From Usnea hakonensis (taxonomy: Eukaryota > Ascomycota > Lecanoromycetes > Lecanorales > Parmeliaceae), in NCBI GenBank assembly GCA_013423325.1, contig BLJB01000055.1, positions 186,001-250,000 of the forward strand: DNA of 64,000 nucleotides, given 5' to 3'. Positions 1 through 11,362 of this stretch are shown piece after piece. Position 1 is the stretch's first letter. Each line of letters begins with the position of its first letter. The translations under genes were made by a program, and so were the position numbers. The notes below the pieces were generated by a model, which worked only from the letters and a program-made list of their open reading frames with translations, was not told where the DNA came from and searched no databases.

Positions 1-237
1 AGGGGCAACAGGGATCCTGCGGCTATCCATTATGAATTATGTTGGATAATTGGATTGTTGGAGGCGTAGCTGTCGTAATCATTTTTCATGCTAGTCATCT
101 GTCACTTTATATTCCTCTTCTTTGAACATGCTTCTCGTATCTTTCTGTCTCATCGATCAATCCAATTGTCTCTTCATGTGTTTGCGCATCTCTACTCGCC
201 CTCTCCGTACCATATATACAAGTCATATGCCATCATC

Positions 238-1173
238 ATGATACCTCTTCTTGCTTCTCCCCTCACGCGGTTAGGCCTCGCAATCTTATCTTGTATTGTC
301 TTTATCCACGTATACATTCTGCCTTCTCAGCAACACCATGAAGAACCGCAATTCCAGTTGGTTATCTCTCACTATAATGAGAACTTGTTCAAAGTCAAGG
401 AATGGGTCAGCGCATTGCGGGAGATGCCTTTCGTGAAAGAGCTCGGCTCAACCGTTATTGTATATACGAAAAATAAGCACGCCAACCTTGACCAGATCAA
501 AGAGCTCCTGGACGCCGCCGAGGTCATTCGCCTTCCAAATGTCGGCAGGGAGCAGGGAACCTACATGCATCACATTAACAAGACTTACGACCACATATAC
601 CCTTACACCATGTTCACCCAAGCCGGAATTACTGGTCTCAACGACACTGGTAACTCCTCCTGCCCTTTTACGGACTGGCTCGACAAATCTCTACGCCACA
701 AATTTACCAACAAAACCAAATTCTTCAACCTCCAACACGGCGGCAACCCCCTTTTCTGCACCTGCGGAAACTGCATGACCGGCTACTTTCCCCTCCTTCC
801 CCAACTCCAGACCCTTTTTGATAACAAAGTTTGCGACTCCACCGAACCCCAATCAATCTCCTGGCTCGGGCAGTTCATCGTGGCAAAGGAAAGAGTTATT
901 GCAAGACCAAGGTGGATATATGAATACATAAGCAGCCTGGTCGATGCACCGGAGGATCATTGGATACACAGAGAGCAGGAGCCGGCGACCATCAAAAAGA
1001 ACATGGGGGAGAGCGCGCCCGATAACCCGCTCTTTGGACATACCGTGGAAAGGATATGGCCAACGCTTTTCAATTGCAGCAATGAGCCGGAGATGGAGGG
1101 GTGCATGGGGAGTTGGAGCCCGATGCCGGGGCAGAAGAAGAAGGACGGGAAGCTGGGGGAATTGTCTGTGTGA
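238..1173 (+). CDS. DUF3431 family protein, membrane-anchored
   Basis: This is a 311-residue single-exon protein that I place in the fungal DUF3431 family, whose function is unknown. A hydrophobic segment at residues 7-24 (LGLAILSCIVFIHVYIL) predicts a signal anchor with the rest lumenal or extracellular. Family-like stretches are LVISHYNENL near residue 41, VIRLPNVGREQGTYMHHI near 95-112 and CGNCMTGYFPLLP near 180. The frame is open upstream to position 88, but the ATG at 238 puts the hydrophobic segment at the N terminus and is the more natural start. The coding strand is C-rich in the middle and G-rich towards the end. The family call is recognition by eye; no catalytic role is claimed. 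Confidence 0.75.
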   Translation: MIPLLASPLTRLGLAILSCIVFIHVYILPSQQHHEEPQFQLVISHYNENLFKVKEWVSALREMPFVKELGSTVIVYTKNKHANLDQIKELLDAAEVIRLPNVGREQGTYMHHINKTYDHIYPYTMFTQAGITGLNDTGNSSCPFTDWLDKSLRHKFTNKTKFFNLQHGGNPLFCTCGNCMTGYFPLLPQLQTLFDNKVCDSTEPQSISWLGQFIVAKERVIARPRWIYEYISSLVDAPEDHWIHREQEPATIKKNMGESAPDNPLFGHTVERIWPTLFNCSNEPEMEGCMGSWSPMPGQKKKDGKLGELSV

Positions 1174-2566
1174 AACAGACACCAACCACACCCACAAGTC
1201 TATCGAACTTTGGTCCAATGACTAAGAAGCTGATAGCTTTGTCTGGCCGCCTTCGATTCTGGATACTGTAACGACTTAGTCGAAGCACGTGCTTCGTCAT
1301 TGGATGCTTCCAGACAGAAGTGAGGATGACAACAGTACCGGCCAACCGCGCCAATCTAGCGCAGCTGGACTGCTCCCTGGCAAGAGTCGAATGAATTCGA
1401 CGCAATTGCTGTCCACGTGGCCATACAGACGTCCATACCGTCAGATGTTCCTAGGACGTTAGCCACGAAACCCTTTGCTTCTTTCTAAGGAAAGCAAAAT
1501 AAGACAGGCCAGTACACACAGCACAATACTGAACTGTCGTCGTACAAGGCTAGCCTGTAATGGCTTTGAGCATAATGAATCTTCTACATTTGTGTTGCCG
1601 GAGCCTATTTATTACTTTGGCGCTCAAAGCGCCGCATATATATGTTGCAAGTCATTGGCGGACGGCGTGGGATCATCGACATACCAACCAGTTGAAACAC
1701 CAAATGCATGGAATAGAGACGTCAATCGTCAAAGTGGTGATCATAAGCGAGGAATCTTTTGACCAGAGCAAACCCATGAACGAATACAACGAACTTATTC
1801 AAGCCTTGAGCGTGATCGCTGCACAAATAATCTGAGAGCGCGGTTCTACATGGAAGAGAACATACGACCCCGTTGCTTCCAACGTGACTGATTTCGCTTC
1901 TTTCCCTCATCTTGTTCCCTACCAATCTGTCGCTCCCCCTTCTCTCCGCCCCTATGTCCCGCTCTCCCTTTTCCCCCTCTCTCAAGACCACCACTCCCAC
2001 CGCCCAACGACCTTCAAATAATCTCATCATCCCTGCAACGCCTACCAGCCATCCAAATCGCCCCATCCCAATTCCCAACAAGCTGCTTGACATTGGTGGG
2101 GATCAATACTTCTCACCCTTTCCGGTATGATGATTGAAGGTATGCCCAATCGCTAAACTCCCTCATCGCGCTAAAGGGGAGATAGATGTCAGAACCGGCA
2201 TAGAGAAGTAGAGTGTATGGGTATAGTATCTAAGATGGTACTATTATTGGTTTATGTAAGTGAAACGGTGGGTATGGGTATGTAGGCGGAGGGAGCCTGC
2301 CAAGCGACTAGTCCCAAAGGGAAAGAATCAAAGAAAGGCAAGAACCCTGGGGCACCCTCGAACATCGAACATCAACACTTACGTTGTCAACACATTTGCC
2401 CTTCACTACTGAATGATTATCTTTGTGTCACCCAGAAGTGAATTATTTGATTGGTGTCCTCCCTCTATCAGGTATCACACGCGTATATAAGTACGCATTC
2501 TGCCACAGTGCTTCATACTTTCTACCCACTCGTGGTTCGGTCGATATCAAAGCGTCTTGTGCAACA
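1174..2566. other. intergenic, no supported gene
   Basis: Only short open frames without recognisable domains or good splice sites are seen here. The 3' part holds the promoter of the following F-box gene. Confidence 0.5.
2484..2490 (+). promoter_or_regulatory. TATA-like element of the F-box gene
   Basis: A TATATAA run lies 77 bases before the ATG at 2567. This spacing fits a core promoter and argues that translation starts at 2567 rather than at the upstream in-frame ATG at 2423, which lies ahead of the TATA element. Confidence 0.4.
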
Positions 2567-4060
2567 ATGCCAGAATTTCTAAAACTTCCTCAAGAGATAC
2601 TCGATCAGATCATCGACGACACTATTCCAGAGAGCGTCGAGGCCTTTTCTAGATCTTGTACCTACATCAACAGATTGGCCAAGAGTAGATTGGAGCACCA
2701 CATCACGGACGTCTTCTTCTGCGACATACAAATCACTGGCCGTCGGACTAATGATCTACTCCGACGGCACCAAGCCAGTCCACTGGAGCTCCTCAATGAT
2801 ATCTTGCAGAAACCCTATCTTGTGCGGTACCCACAACGATTGTGGTTGGGTAATGGCTGCAGAAACGATGGGAGTCCTAGGCCAACCGACAGCGACGACT
2901 TCAGGAACCAGATCGTTAAAGCATTAAATGATTGCTGGTATGTGCCATCTGACGAAGTCCAAGAATGGGCCACACAGATCTGTCTCGGCGACTACGATGC
3001 AGGCACCGCTTTGCTCCTTGCACTGCTACCAAATCTTCAGTGTTTCGTTATCGAAAGCACTTCCATTCAAACAGTTTATATAGGGCGTATGCTCTTTTTT
3101 ATTGCAGAGGCTCCATACGATCTGCGGTTTGCTGGGCGATGTTCAGCCCTTAGCAAGCTCGTAAAGGTCGAGCTATCGGGTCGCGGCTTGGCTGGCGAAG
3201 GCGAGGAAGAGATAGAGATTCTCGCACAGCTGTCGAAAATACCATCAGTAAACATCCTCAGATGCGAGAGAATAAAGTGCTCCAAAATATCGTCAACAGG
3301 CTGGAATCTTGATAGATACAACAGCGGGGTGACCATAGTTGAATTTTACAACTGCCTGTTACATCCTGACGTTGTGGACCAGCTACTCGGAGGCACGCAG
3401 GCTCTGAAAAGGTTTTATTCTTGGACCTTCAAGGGGCTCGACACCACGGAAGACCGTTCAAAGATCTTCCAAGTCCTTCGACAGCACGCCAAACATACTC
3501 TCGAGGAGTTGGATTTGACATGGAATAGCAGCACAAATGAGATATTCAATTTGGCCTCGATTGATGATCTTCGCGACTTCCAGAAGTTGAAGAAACTACG
3601 TCTGAGCTACGATGCTATTTTGACGGAACACGAGGACGGAACCTTGCCCCAAGTACCTCTGACATCCATACTACCGCCGTCCATTACAGAGGTTCGACTT
3701 GCCGGACCTTATAAATCTTGGCATTTGGACAGCAACAGGAAGCTCACAGAGAAGTCAAAAGCCGTTGCAAGACAAGACTTGCATGATCTTGCCTCACTGT
3801 TTGATGGACTGCCGGCGTTGAAAAAACAATGTCTCCCCAACCTAGTCAGAGTTGACTGCGAACTTATGTACGTCGAGGAATTGGAGCAATTCGGTGTGTA
3901 TCAACATATCGGAGAGATCTGTATGAAAGCTGGAGTGACTGTGAACGGGCTCGACAGAAGTGTTCATCAGGAGCATAAACCTTGGATCCCACCACGACAT
4001 CTACGTCGACGTCCAGCAGAGATGTCATTGTATCAATGGTTTGCACCAGATCCTTCCTAG
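2567..4060 (+). CDS. F-box / leucine-rich-type protein
   Basis: This 497-residue single-exon protein starts with an F-box-like segment (LKLPQEILDQIIDDTIPES, residues 4-22) of the kind common in Pezizomycotina. The rest is a divergent, leucine-rich region with several L-x-x-L-x-L patterns (for example LEELDLTWNSS and LKKLRLSYDA), as in F-box proteins that pick substrates for SCF ubiquitin ligases. No transmembrane segment or signal peptide is seen. The frame is open upstream to 2423, but a TATA-like element at 2484 makes the ATG at 2567 the better start. The substrate is unknown. The family belongs to large, fast-evolving accessory sets in these fungi. Confidence 0.75.
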   Translation: MPEFLKLPQEILDQIIDDTIPESVEAFSRSCTYINRLAKSRLEHHITDVFFCDIQITGRRTNDLLRRHQASPLELLNDILQKPYLVRYPQRLWLGNGCRNDGSPRPTDSDDFRNQIVKALNDCWYVPSDEVQEWATQICLGDYDAGTALLLALLPNLQCFVIESTSIQTVYIGRMLFFIAEAPYDLRFAGRCSALSKLVKVELSGRGLAGEGEEEIEILAQLSKIPSVNILRCERIKCSKISSTGWNLDRYNSGVTIVEFYNCLLHPDVVDQLLGGTQALKRFYSWTFKGLDTTEDRSKIFQVLRQHAKHTLEELDLTWNSSTNEIFNLASIDDLRDFQKLKKLRLSYDAILTEHEDGTLPQVPLTSILPPSITEVRLAGPYKSWHLDSNRKLTEKSKAVARQDLHDLASLFDGLPALKKQCLPNLVRVDCELMYVEELEQFGVYQHIGEICMKAGVTVNGLDRSVHQEHKPWIPPRHLRRRPAEMSLYQWFAPDPS

Positions 4061-4753
4061 CGGTTGCTGGTAGAAAAGACAAGAGATGTATTGGTCTCGG
4101 CGGAGGTAGCTTGCATAAACGAAAAGTAACCTAGACAGCATAGTGAATTCTTGATCTATGCTAGAAAGTTTCATGGACTAGAAGCTGAACTCTGTCAAAT
4201 TCAAAAATCGTGTGCGCACAAAATCTCCACCAACTTCTAAGGGTATTTATTCCCGCTATTATAAATTGAGCCTCGTCCTCCAAAAATTACTGCTGAGAAA
4301 TCTAGCCCTCCTAGATATCGTGTACGCATACTATGGTATTCGAGATTCTCGGACGAGTAACTGTGCTAGCCCCTTTTCGGAGACTATCCAACATCTCCAG
4401 CCTTCCGAGGCAAAGCATGGCCCTCTCTTCTTTGTTTCCATCACTGCTTCACCATCCTGCCTTCATGTCTTACAACAACTCACTCCTCTACATCAAACAT
4501 GGGATACACCAGCAACATACGTTTCTTACCATTTCTCTTGCTCGGTTGGTGCGCCTGTAGGACTCTTTCTCCTCGGGACGGCTACCACGTATGCAATCAA
4601 TGTTTGATATTTGCCAATCGGCTCTAGAAACACGCCCCTCGGCCGCAACGACACAAGCGATTCTTTACCCGCGGGTCTCTTCTTCCGGGATTGAAGCGGA
4701 AAACCATCTGACTCTTGAAACCTCCGCAGGTCATCGTAACCTACGCCACCAGC
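4061..4753. other. intergenic, no supported gene
   Basis: No coherent coding signal is seen. The region serves as the 3' flank of the F-box gene and the promoter of the small secreted protein that follows. Confidence 0.45.
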
Positions 4754-5299
4754 ATGAAATCCATCTATTCCCTAATCCTCACCTGGATCCCCCTTTCCCA
4801 AGCCTTGCTCTTACCCTTCAACACATCCCTCCTCCGCTTACCCTCCCCAAACACCATCCCCCCACCCAGCTCCGTCTCCACCAACACCCCTCTCACAAAC
4901 AGACCCTGGCCCACAGCGCCTTACGAGCGCTACATGAAAGACGGGCTCAGCATCAACATCACCGCCTACGGCGACGACATATCCCGGGAAGACAGCAGCA
5001 AAGTCCTCTTGGCGCTCACCTCGCTGCAACAAATTCTTCAAAAGGACGGGGCGGCTGCTGATGTCCTGGACGAGATTACGGTCCTTGGGGTCCATGATAT
5101 TGGTGGGGCGTACGTGGAGATAGGGTTCTATGCTCTGAGTCCTCCGGCGGGGATTCCGAGGTGGCAGGCTGTCAATGTACTTGCGTTTATGTGGAAGCTT
5201 GAGCTGGAGTTTTTCCCGGCGAGAGAGATTGCGTCGTCGAAGATTTTGTTGCTCTCGAGGGAGCTGGTGCTCTTTAGGTTGGGCTTTCGAGAAGGCTGA
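4754..5299 (+). CDS. small secreted hypothetical protein
   Basis: I do not recognise this 181-residue protein. It starts with a likely signal peptide (MKSIYSLILTWIPLSQALLL), which is why the ATG at 4754 is chosen over the in-frame upstream ATG at 4715. The mature part has a Pro/Thr-rich stretch, then a compact domain with YERYMKDGLSINITAYGDD and a Leu-rich helix followed by VLGVHDIGGAYVEIGFYAL. One N-glycosylation sequon (NIT) is present and the mature protein has no cysteine. The first half of the coding strand is strongly C-rich and the second half G-rich. It is convergent with the S8 protease gene. A secreted enzyme or effector-like role is possible, but nothing in the sequence shows it. 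Confidence 0.6.
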   Translation: MKSIYSLILTWIPLSQALLLPFNTSLLRLPSPNTIPPPSSVSTNTPLTNRPWPTAPYERYMKDGLSINITAYGDDISREDSSKVLLALTSLQQILQKDGAAADVLDEITVLGVHDIGGAYVEIGFYALSPPAGIPRWQAVNVLAFMWKLELEFFPAREIASSKILLLSRELVLFRLGFREG

Positions 5300-5924
5300 G
5301 TATGCGAATTGTGAGATGATGGCCGGCCTCGAAGTTGAGAGTGCTGTACATCTTGCTTCAAAGCCGGGCGAGAAATAGTCGGACAATTCTCATCCACCTC
5401 TTGCTAGCCTTAGTCTAGAGTGGGCATTTAGTGCGTGTCATCGCAGGTGCCGAGAATCCCCCAGCTAGCATCTTCTACGACATTACTTCTACAAGCGCCA
5501 CGAGCTCTACATAAAGTGGTTTCGAGATTCACTGTGACCTTATGAATCTCTGAGGTACTCTCTCAGGACCATTGATCACCAGTCGAAGAGGCTTTTTTCT
5601 TGAGCCACCAATGGCAAGAAAACATTTTCGTCAAAGCAGATCTTGAGCTCGAGCTGATTCAGAGCGTATCTTCTCCATGACATATCACCGTCCAATTCAT
5701 CATGCTTCTCAATGGACACGATTCCATCGATCCGCGACTTAAACCCCCTTTTTTTTCCCCTAGGAATTGCACACCACATCTCCGTAGGTCGTGTAAATTG
5801 AAAATGCCCCTTCTCCTAGCCCTGAGACGATACGACCTCCACCTCATAAAAAGTATCAGAAGAAAAAAATTGGTAATATATACATACAAACAACCCTACC
5901 CATCCCTCTACCAGGCCAAAAATT
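5300..5924. other. intergenic between convergent genes
   Basis: This is the 3' flank of two convergent genes. No further gene is supported. Confidence 0.5.
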
Positions 5925-7569
5925 TCATGCGTCAGAGCTCTGCCCCTCCGTGACATTTGTGATGCCAGAAGTGCGCGTCGCGTTTGAAGGTGAATTCTGC
6001 ACGAGTTCTAGGACGGATTGTGGGGCGGAGGTGGAATTGCTATTAGCCAGCAATGCCCCGTCCATTCCGTTCCAAATGATATGCGGTTCGCCGCGTGGAT
6101 AAATGGGTCTGCTGTCCCGGAAGATTTGGGAGCGGATGCTGCTGGCGACGGGGACTGAGCCCGGGGGATTGGCGCCTGTGAGTTCGTAGGCGGCGAGGCC
6201 TGCGACCTGGATGGAATTTATCTTGTTAGATTTCTTTCTTTTTTCTTTTTTGTGGAGGATAGGAGCAGGTGTAGCCAAGGGGACGAGGAAATGCTTACCA
6301 TTGCAGCAGCGAACGAAGTACCACTCCAGACCACTAGTCCCTGAGAAGATGGCCCATTGGCACATACGATACTGTCTCCCGGCGCCCAAACAACGTCGGA
6401 CGGCACGGCCCAACCCTGTGAGAACGGGGCAACGGTCCCATCGAGTTTTGCTGCCCCAGCAACTATTAAAGGGAAATTTGGGTCGGAGGCCCAAATCGCG
6501 GGAACCGTGTCCAATGCCTGAGAGCGTGCGGCGTTGTTACCGGATCCAGTCACCACGACAACGTTCTGAGCGATTAGGTCCTGCATGATCTCCTGCACCG
6601 AGCGCCAATTCCTCGGCAGCGCGGACTTGGCGCTGAATGTCTGGATCGAAGTCGCGGGGTAGAGGACCACGGCTCTGCTCTGACGGCGTTTGACGATGAT
6701 GTCATCCAAGGCGGCGGCGAAGGCGAAGTTGATGTCCGCTAGCGTTGGTAGGGACTTCATGACGACGAGCTGGGAATTTTTGGAAACGCCCGTTTTCCAG
6801 CCGGCGGCTTTGGATGCTAAGCATGATCCATGCCCGGATAGGTCGTCGTCTGTAGTACTTTTGGATACACCGTAGGCATAGTGCCACTCATCGGCCTTTG
6901 GCGGAGAAGGCATTGATTTGAACTCCTAGAGGTCCTTTAGAGAGGAAAGGGTCCGGTGGGAAAACATTGGGGTACTAACGTTATTGCCCTTGTTGATTCC
7001 GTTGTCTATGATGTAGATATACGTGTCTGTACCTCTGGCTACATCGTACACGTACCATGGCAATTTGCCGAAAAGGGGAAGTCGTTTGCGAGGCGGCCAA
7101 GACACAATATCTAGATCTTGAGGCGCGTCTCGTTGTTTCCGACGAGGTATCATGAGCCCTGGACTCGCTTCGTCTGGCTCTGTGCTATTGGCGGTCGAAA
7201 GCACAGAGGTATTTGTAAGCCTTTCTCCGGAGTTCTGAGCGACTATTACGTTCTCCATGACGGCGTCCACCTAGAAGCTGTCATTGTCATGATATTGAAT
7301 ATTGACAAGATACTCACTCCTGGAATCTTTAAGATTGTGGCTTTTTGGTACTCGAGGGCCTGGATGAACCAAAATTCTGTGGTTGATCTGATTTGACTCT
7401 TATATATTTGTACCTTGCTGGCGCCAAGCATGCTTAAAAGTGCCTCGTTAGTCCGCGAGCACGCTGACACATCCTTCCTATTGGCGGGATAGACGACATA
7501 TTCGGGCAAGCCATGGGCCAAATGTAGTATTCCAAGAACTAGTAAAAGAATGATAGACGTGATCATCAT
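5925..7569 (-). CDS. secreted subtilisin-like serine protease (S8)
   Basis: Predicted exons on the minus strand are 7569-7318, 7270-6980, 6925-6299 and 6206-5925, giving 483 residues. All three introns (47, 54, 92 nt) have GT-AG ends and keep frame. The protein opens with a signal peptide (MMITSIILLLVLGILHLAHG). The catalytic triad of peptidase family S8 is visible: Asp in YIYIIDNGIN, His in DLSGHGSCLASKAAG and Ser in SGTSFAAAM followed by VAGLAAYELTG, and the oxyanion Asn probably lies in VVVTGSGNN. About 150 residues precede the Asp motif, and the first part would fit a propeptide. The C terminus is Ser/Asn/Thr-rich. The expected role is extracellular proteolysis. Intact motifs and good splice sites argue for a working gene. 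Confidence 0.85.
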
Positions 7570-8077
7570 TTTCGGCCAAAAAATAGTGAGGGGTGGAAGA
7601 GTGCGCTAGTAACCGCATAAATGTCCAGCGACTTTTTTCAAGGTCTCGTACAAAGACTGTCTAGTCATTCGATCGGAGGAAAGGAACAAAACGTGGGATG
7701 TAGACTCTCAGCTCGTCGAGGTCTCGAGGGACTTTTAAAATGCTCTGCGGTAGTTGGTACCTACTTAGCAATCACCCGTTCAAGCCGCAGCGCGAGCGGC
7801 TGATGAAGTGCACGACCCGGGACTTGGGGCTGTGTAGCTGCAGTCTCTGCAGCAGAAGCATCGCATAAAATCATGGAAATTGAAGTACGTACGTGTCGCA
7901 TCGCGCCTAATCAATAGACACAACCGAGCTGCTCTGAGAGTATTAGAATGCCATTTGTAGCTTAGCTTCAACCCGGGCTGTGGGTGCGCAATAGACGATC
8001 AAGCCACTCGGGCTCAGTCTCACCTGCTCTGTTAACCTTTCCAAACGGAAATTGCAGCCACTCAGGACCAGTGACCT
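7570..8077. other. intergenic, no supported gene
   Basis: Promoter side of the protease gene. I see no coding signal. Confidence 0.45.
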
Positions 8078-8960
8078 TTAAAAATGTATGCCTTGTTCAT
8101 CTTTCAAGCGTGCAAGTTCCAGTCTCTCTCTACTGTTGTATTCTTGCATGCATGATTCGCAAAAGTCGGCTTCAGTGAAGACGCAGCAAACGAAGCATGA
8201 AGTCAGTGAGAAATCTCCTACCAAGGTCTTAAAACAATCGAGATCATTACAGCCTCTAGCAAGATCCCTTCGCATATGTGAGGAGGATCGTTCGAATGCT
8301 GTACAAGCATTATCATATTTTTTCCGCCGTCGTACTGGACGTCCGAGGTGCTCGTAACGTCTAACATACTGGCTAATATTCTTACTATCGAGTCCCCTTA
8401 GAACCTTGATTTCTGATATGGCAAGACATATGTCTTTGTTCTGCGTGCCCTCAATCAAGTGCCCTTCTGATGATAGCCATAGGGAGTTTTCAAGCCCGTC
8501 CCAATCGAGTCCGGCTACCCAATCGAAGTAGCTTCGACCGTAGACATCAATTATTGCAGGATTCTGCACCCTTTCGACTAAATATTCTGCAACATCTGTA
8601 CCTTGGATTCTTATGGCTTCAATGCATGCTGTCTGTCCTGTTAAGCTTTGTTTATCGACGTTCGCTCCACCACCTAGAAGAGTCTCGACGGCTCTCGGAT
8701 CGCCCTGCCGTGCAGTAAGAATCGGACTTGAACAACCATTAGAATGTTCAACGTCCACTGGCCCCAAAGTCAAGCAGCAAATGGAGCATATCGTGGAGTT
8801 TTTCCAAAACCGCTGTATAGCTCGGCATCACTCCAGCCCTATACAAAGGCTCCAGTGGTGCGGTCGTGTGCAATAACAAACGTCCACAGTAGCGTGTCTG
8901 AGACGTCAATGACTATACAGCCATTACGCTGGTGAGATGCTTCTCGACGAATTTGCGTAA
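8078..8960 (-). pseudogene. decayed ankyrin-repeat gene
   Basis: The longest intact piece (8773-8078) contains an ankyrin repeat pattern: PILTARQGDPRAVETLLGGG then ANVDKQSLTGQTACIEAI. It ends in a Cys-rich segment (CFVCCVFTEADFCESC), possibly metal-binding. Just upstream on the same strand, a related ankyrin end (LHDMLHLLLDFGAS) is in another frame, joined at about 8757 by what looks like a one-base frameshift. Further upstream, LNLLRKFVEKHLTS is followed by a stop. An unrecognised intron could explain one break but not all of them. I infer a degenerated accessory ankyrin gene; its 5' end is not defined. Confidence 0.5.
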
Positions 8961-9619
8961 TAGATTAAGGTCATGAGCTGGCTTTGGGGCAGATAAGACT
9001 TGCGTTTAGCAGTGATCAGCTAACTATGTCTGGTATAGCACATTGGGCCCGATGTGGCTTCTTGCGTCACCCTTTTCTAGCACCGATATTGCAGACTGTT
9101 CGTCAGTAATCGTAAGCACTGACGACTGCTCTAGAGCCGACCATGAATCTTATCTTTATGTTCGCAAACATCTTCACAAATGAGGGCATGCACAACCAAC
9201 GAACAGATACGTGGATATATGAATGGGTCAATCCAAGACCAGGGCAGCAGGTCTTCCAGGACATCTTAGAGGCCTCCGAAGCCTTCCACAGCAATAGACA
9301 ATTTCCATGCTCAAGTGGTGTAGGCCTGTAATGAAACATGTGATCAATAGTTTCAAGGTAGAATGGTAAAACCGTCTTATGCCACTAAGTGGGTCGAGTA
9401 ATTTGTGTGATTGGTAGGAACCGTATTCGTTGATGACCTAAGTTGACGATATCCGGAGGGGCGTTAGATTGAGCGCCTCTTGGAGCGTAGACCAGTCTGG
9501 TGCCGGCACGAGTCTCGACAATCTCAGTCCGAGATCAACTGATGACAGCAGGATTTCTTGTTGGCTGTAATTGCTGTCTATAGCCCCGAGGAACTGCTGA
9601 AAGGGCTTCAACGAAACCT
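8961..9619. other. intergenic, possible further ankyrin-gene debris
   Basis: Short open frames on the minus strand may be the eroded 5' part of the ankyrin gene. No recognisable domain is left. Confidence 0.35.
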
Positions 9620-11362
9620 TCAAGAATCGCTGCCAGCGTCTTTGGGCATGCAAGACCCCTCCTCTTCCGTCAGATCATCCATGTGCTGCTTCGCCCAAGG
9701 ACTTCTGAGTCTCAAGGCTCGTCCATATCTTTCGAGTATGAAGGGAATCGGGACTAGAAGAATGGCCAAAAATGCGAGGAGACTAGCAGCCCATTGATTT
9801 CCTAGCTTGCCGAACATTTGCTGTCCAAATAGTGGAAAGCCAGCGCCGGCTATGTTGCGGACAAGGCCGAGGCCTGCGAGTGCAGAGGCACTGAAGACCT
9901 GAAGATGTGGGTCAGCATGCGATATTGGTTGATTCAGACTTGACCACTGAACCGACTTACCTTATATGAGTCTTCAGTGTAAGTGTACGTCATCAAAATC
10001 AAGGTATAGAAGGACCACCCCCATAGCGCGGATGCTATAATCGGGACAATCCAGTGGACACTTTGGTATGTAGTCCATGCGAACCAAAAGAGAGATAGAG
10101 GAAAAGCTTCAATTCATTTTCAGCGAGGCACAAGTATTGCTTTGGCGGAACACTCACTAAGTCCAGCTAATTGACCCAACTGTACACGTGCCTCTGGCAC
10201 GTTTTTGCCATTGGCTTGTGCTATTCGACGCTGGTAATATCTTTCTTGCCAGATGTTTGTAATTGGGCCAATGCTGATGCCAGCGACAATCCCCAGGAAT
10301 GTAAGTCCAACCCCAAGGACATCAAACCCATGGCCTCCCATCCCGAATACCAATGAGAAGGCACCATTGAAAAGAAAGCTTAGTCCATAAAGATAGCCGT
10401 TGTATAGTGCCCCAAAGACAATGATGGCTTCTGTGAAGAGGAATCTGAACGGTCTCAGAAGTGCTATCTTGAACAATGTCCGCGGACCTCTTTGCTTCAT
10501 CGAATCTAGGACCTCAATCGCATCCGTACTTCGTTCTTTCCTCTCTCGGGCTGCACGCCGAAGAAGCAAGACACTGTGTCTCGTCTCCTTTAGCGTTGCA
10601 ACCATGACCAGCCAGAGGCCGCCACATATGCCAAGTAAAGCCCAGAATACATCTCTCCAGCCTTTGTACTGCGCAATACAAGAGAAGAGAAAATAGCCAA
10701 ACGGGGATCCCGCCGTGGCCGCCCATAGAAAAAGACTCATCGCTGGTCCCGTCTTGTGCGGTTCAAAGACATCCGCAATTGTTCCTCCGAAGTTGGCAAT
10801 GGTCACAGCAGAGAACCATCCAGATAGGAATCGCAACACCAGAAAGCCGCCTAGGTTCTGGACGAGTGCAGTACCCAACACAAAGAACAGAAAGACGCCG
10901 TAAGAGCCGATGTATATGGGAGACCTGCCATAGTACCTGCGTACAGTTTATTAAGTGAGGATTCCCAAGGCAGGGAGTGCAAAGGACGGGAGGTACATAC
11001 TCCGAGAGGGGCGCTAAGGTCATCGGGCCTAATGCAAATCCTAGAACACACAGGCTCAATCCTAACGTGCTGACTTCACTTGACACCCCAAAGTCCTCGG
11101 CGAACTTCTTCGTGGTGGGCGAAAAGCCAGATGCTGTAAAGCTGACTGTAAGATCGATAAGTGCAATGGCGATGACGATGGACCATTTCCGCCATGTGGG
11201 CCAATTACGCGGATTTTCAGGGTCTCCAGGAGGGAAAGTGACGAGTTCGACATCTGTGCCATCTGCTCGTTGGATCACTTGACGGGGCGCTACCCCCGGG
11301 TCGGCGGTATTGGATGCGATGCTCTCTGGCGAAAGATTAGACGACATGGTATTTTCGACCAA
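9620..11362 (-). CDS. MFS transporter, DHA1 drug/H+ antiporter type
   Basis: Minus-strand exons 11362-11001, 10936-10158, 10106-9961 and 9898-9620 give 521 residues. The introns (64, 51, 62 nt) are GT-AG and in frame. The cytosolic N terminus ends in FPPGDPENPRNWPTWRKW, a hallmark of fungal DHA1 carriers of the multidrug/polyamine type. About 12 hydrophobic segments follow. A motif A-like loop (LAPLSEYYGRSPIYIGSY) lies between TM2 and TM3, and the central loop is basic (LRRAARERKERSTD). The family exports small molecules with proton antiport at the plasma membrane. The neighbouring P450 pseudogene and O-methyltransferase hint at a secondary-metabolite locus, but that link is inference. An alternative start is the ATG at 11347. 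Confidence 0.87.

Noticed and set aside
4591..5061. A 156-codon plus-strand frame overlapping the small secreted protein
   Set aside because: It is Pro/His-rich from C-rich DNA and lacks a signal peptide; the overlapping frame with a signal peptide is preferred.
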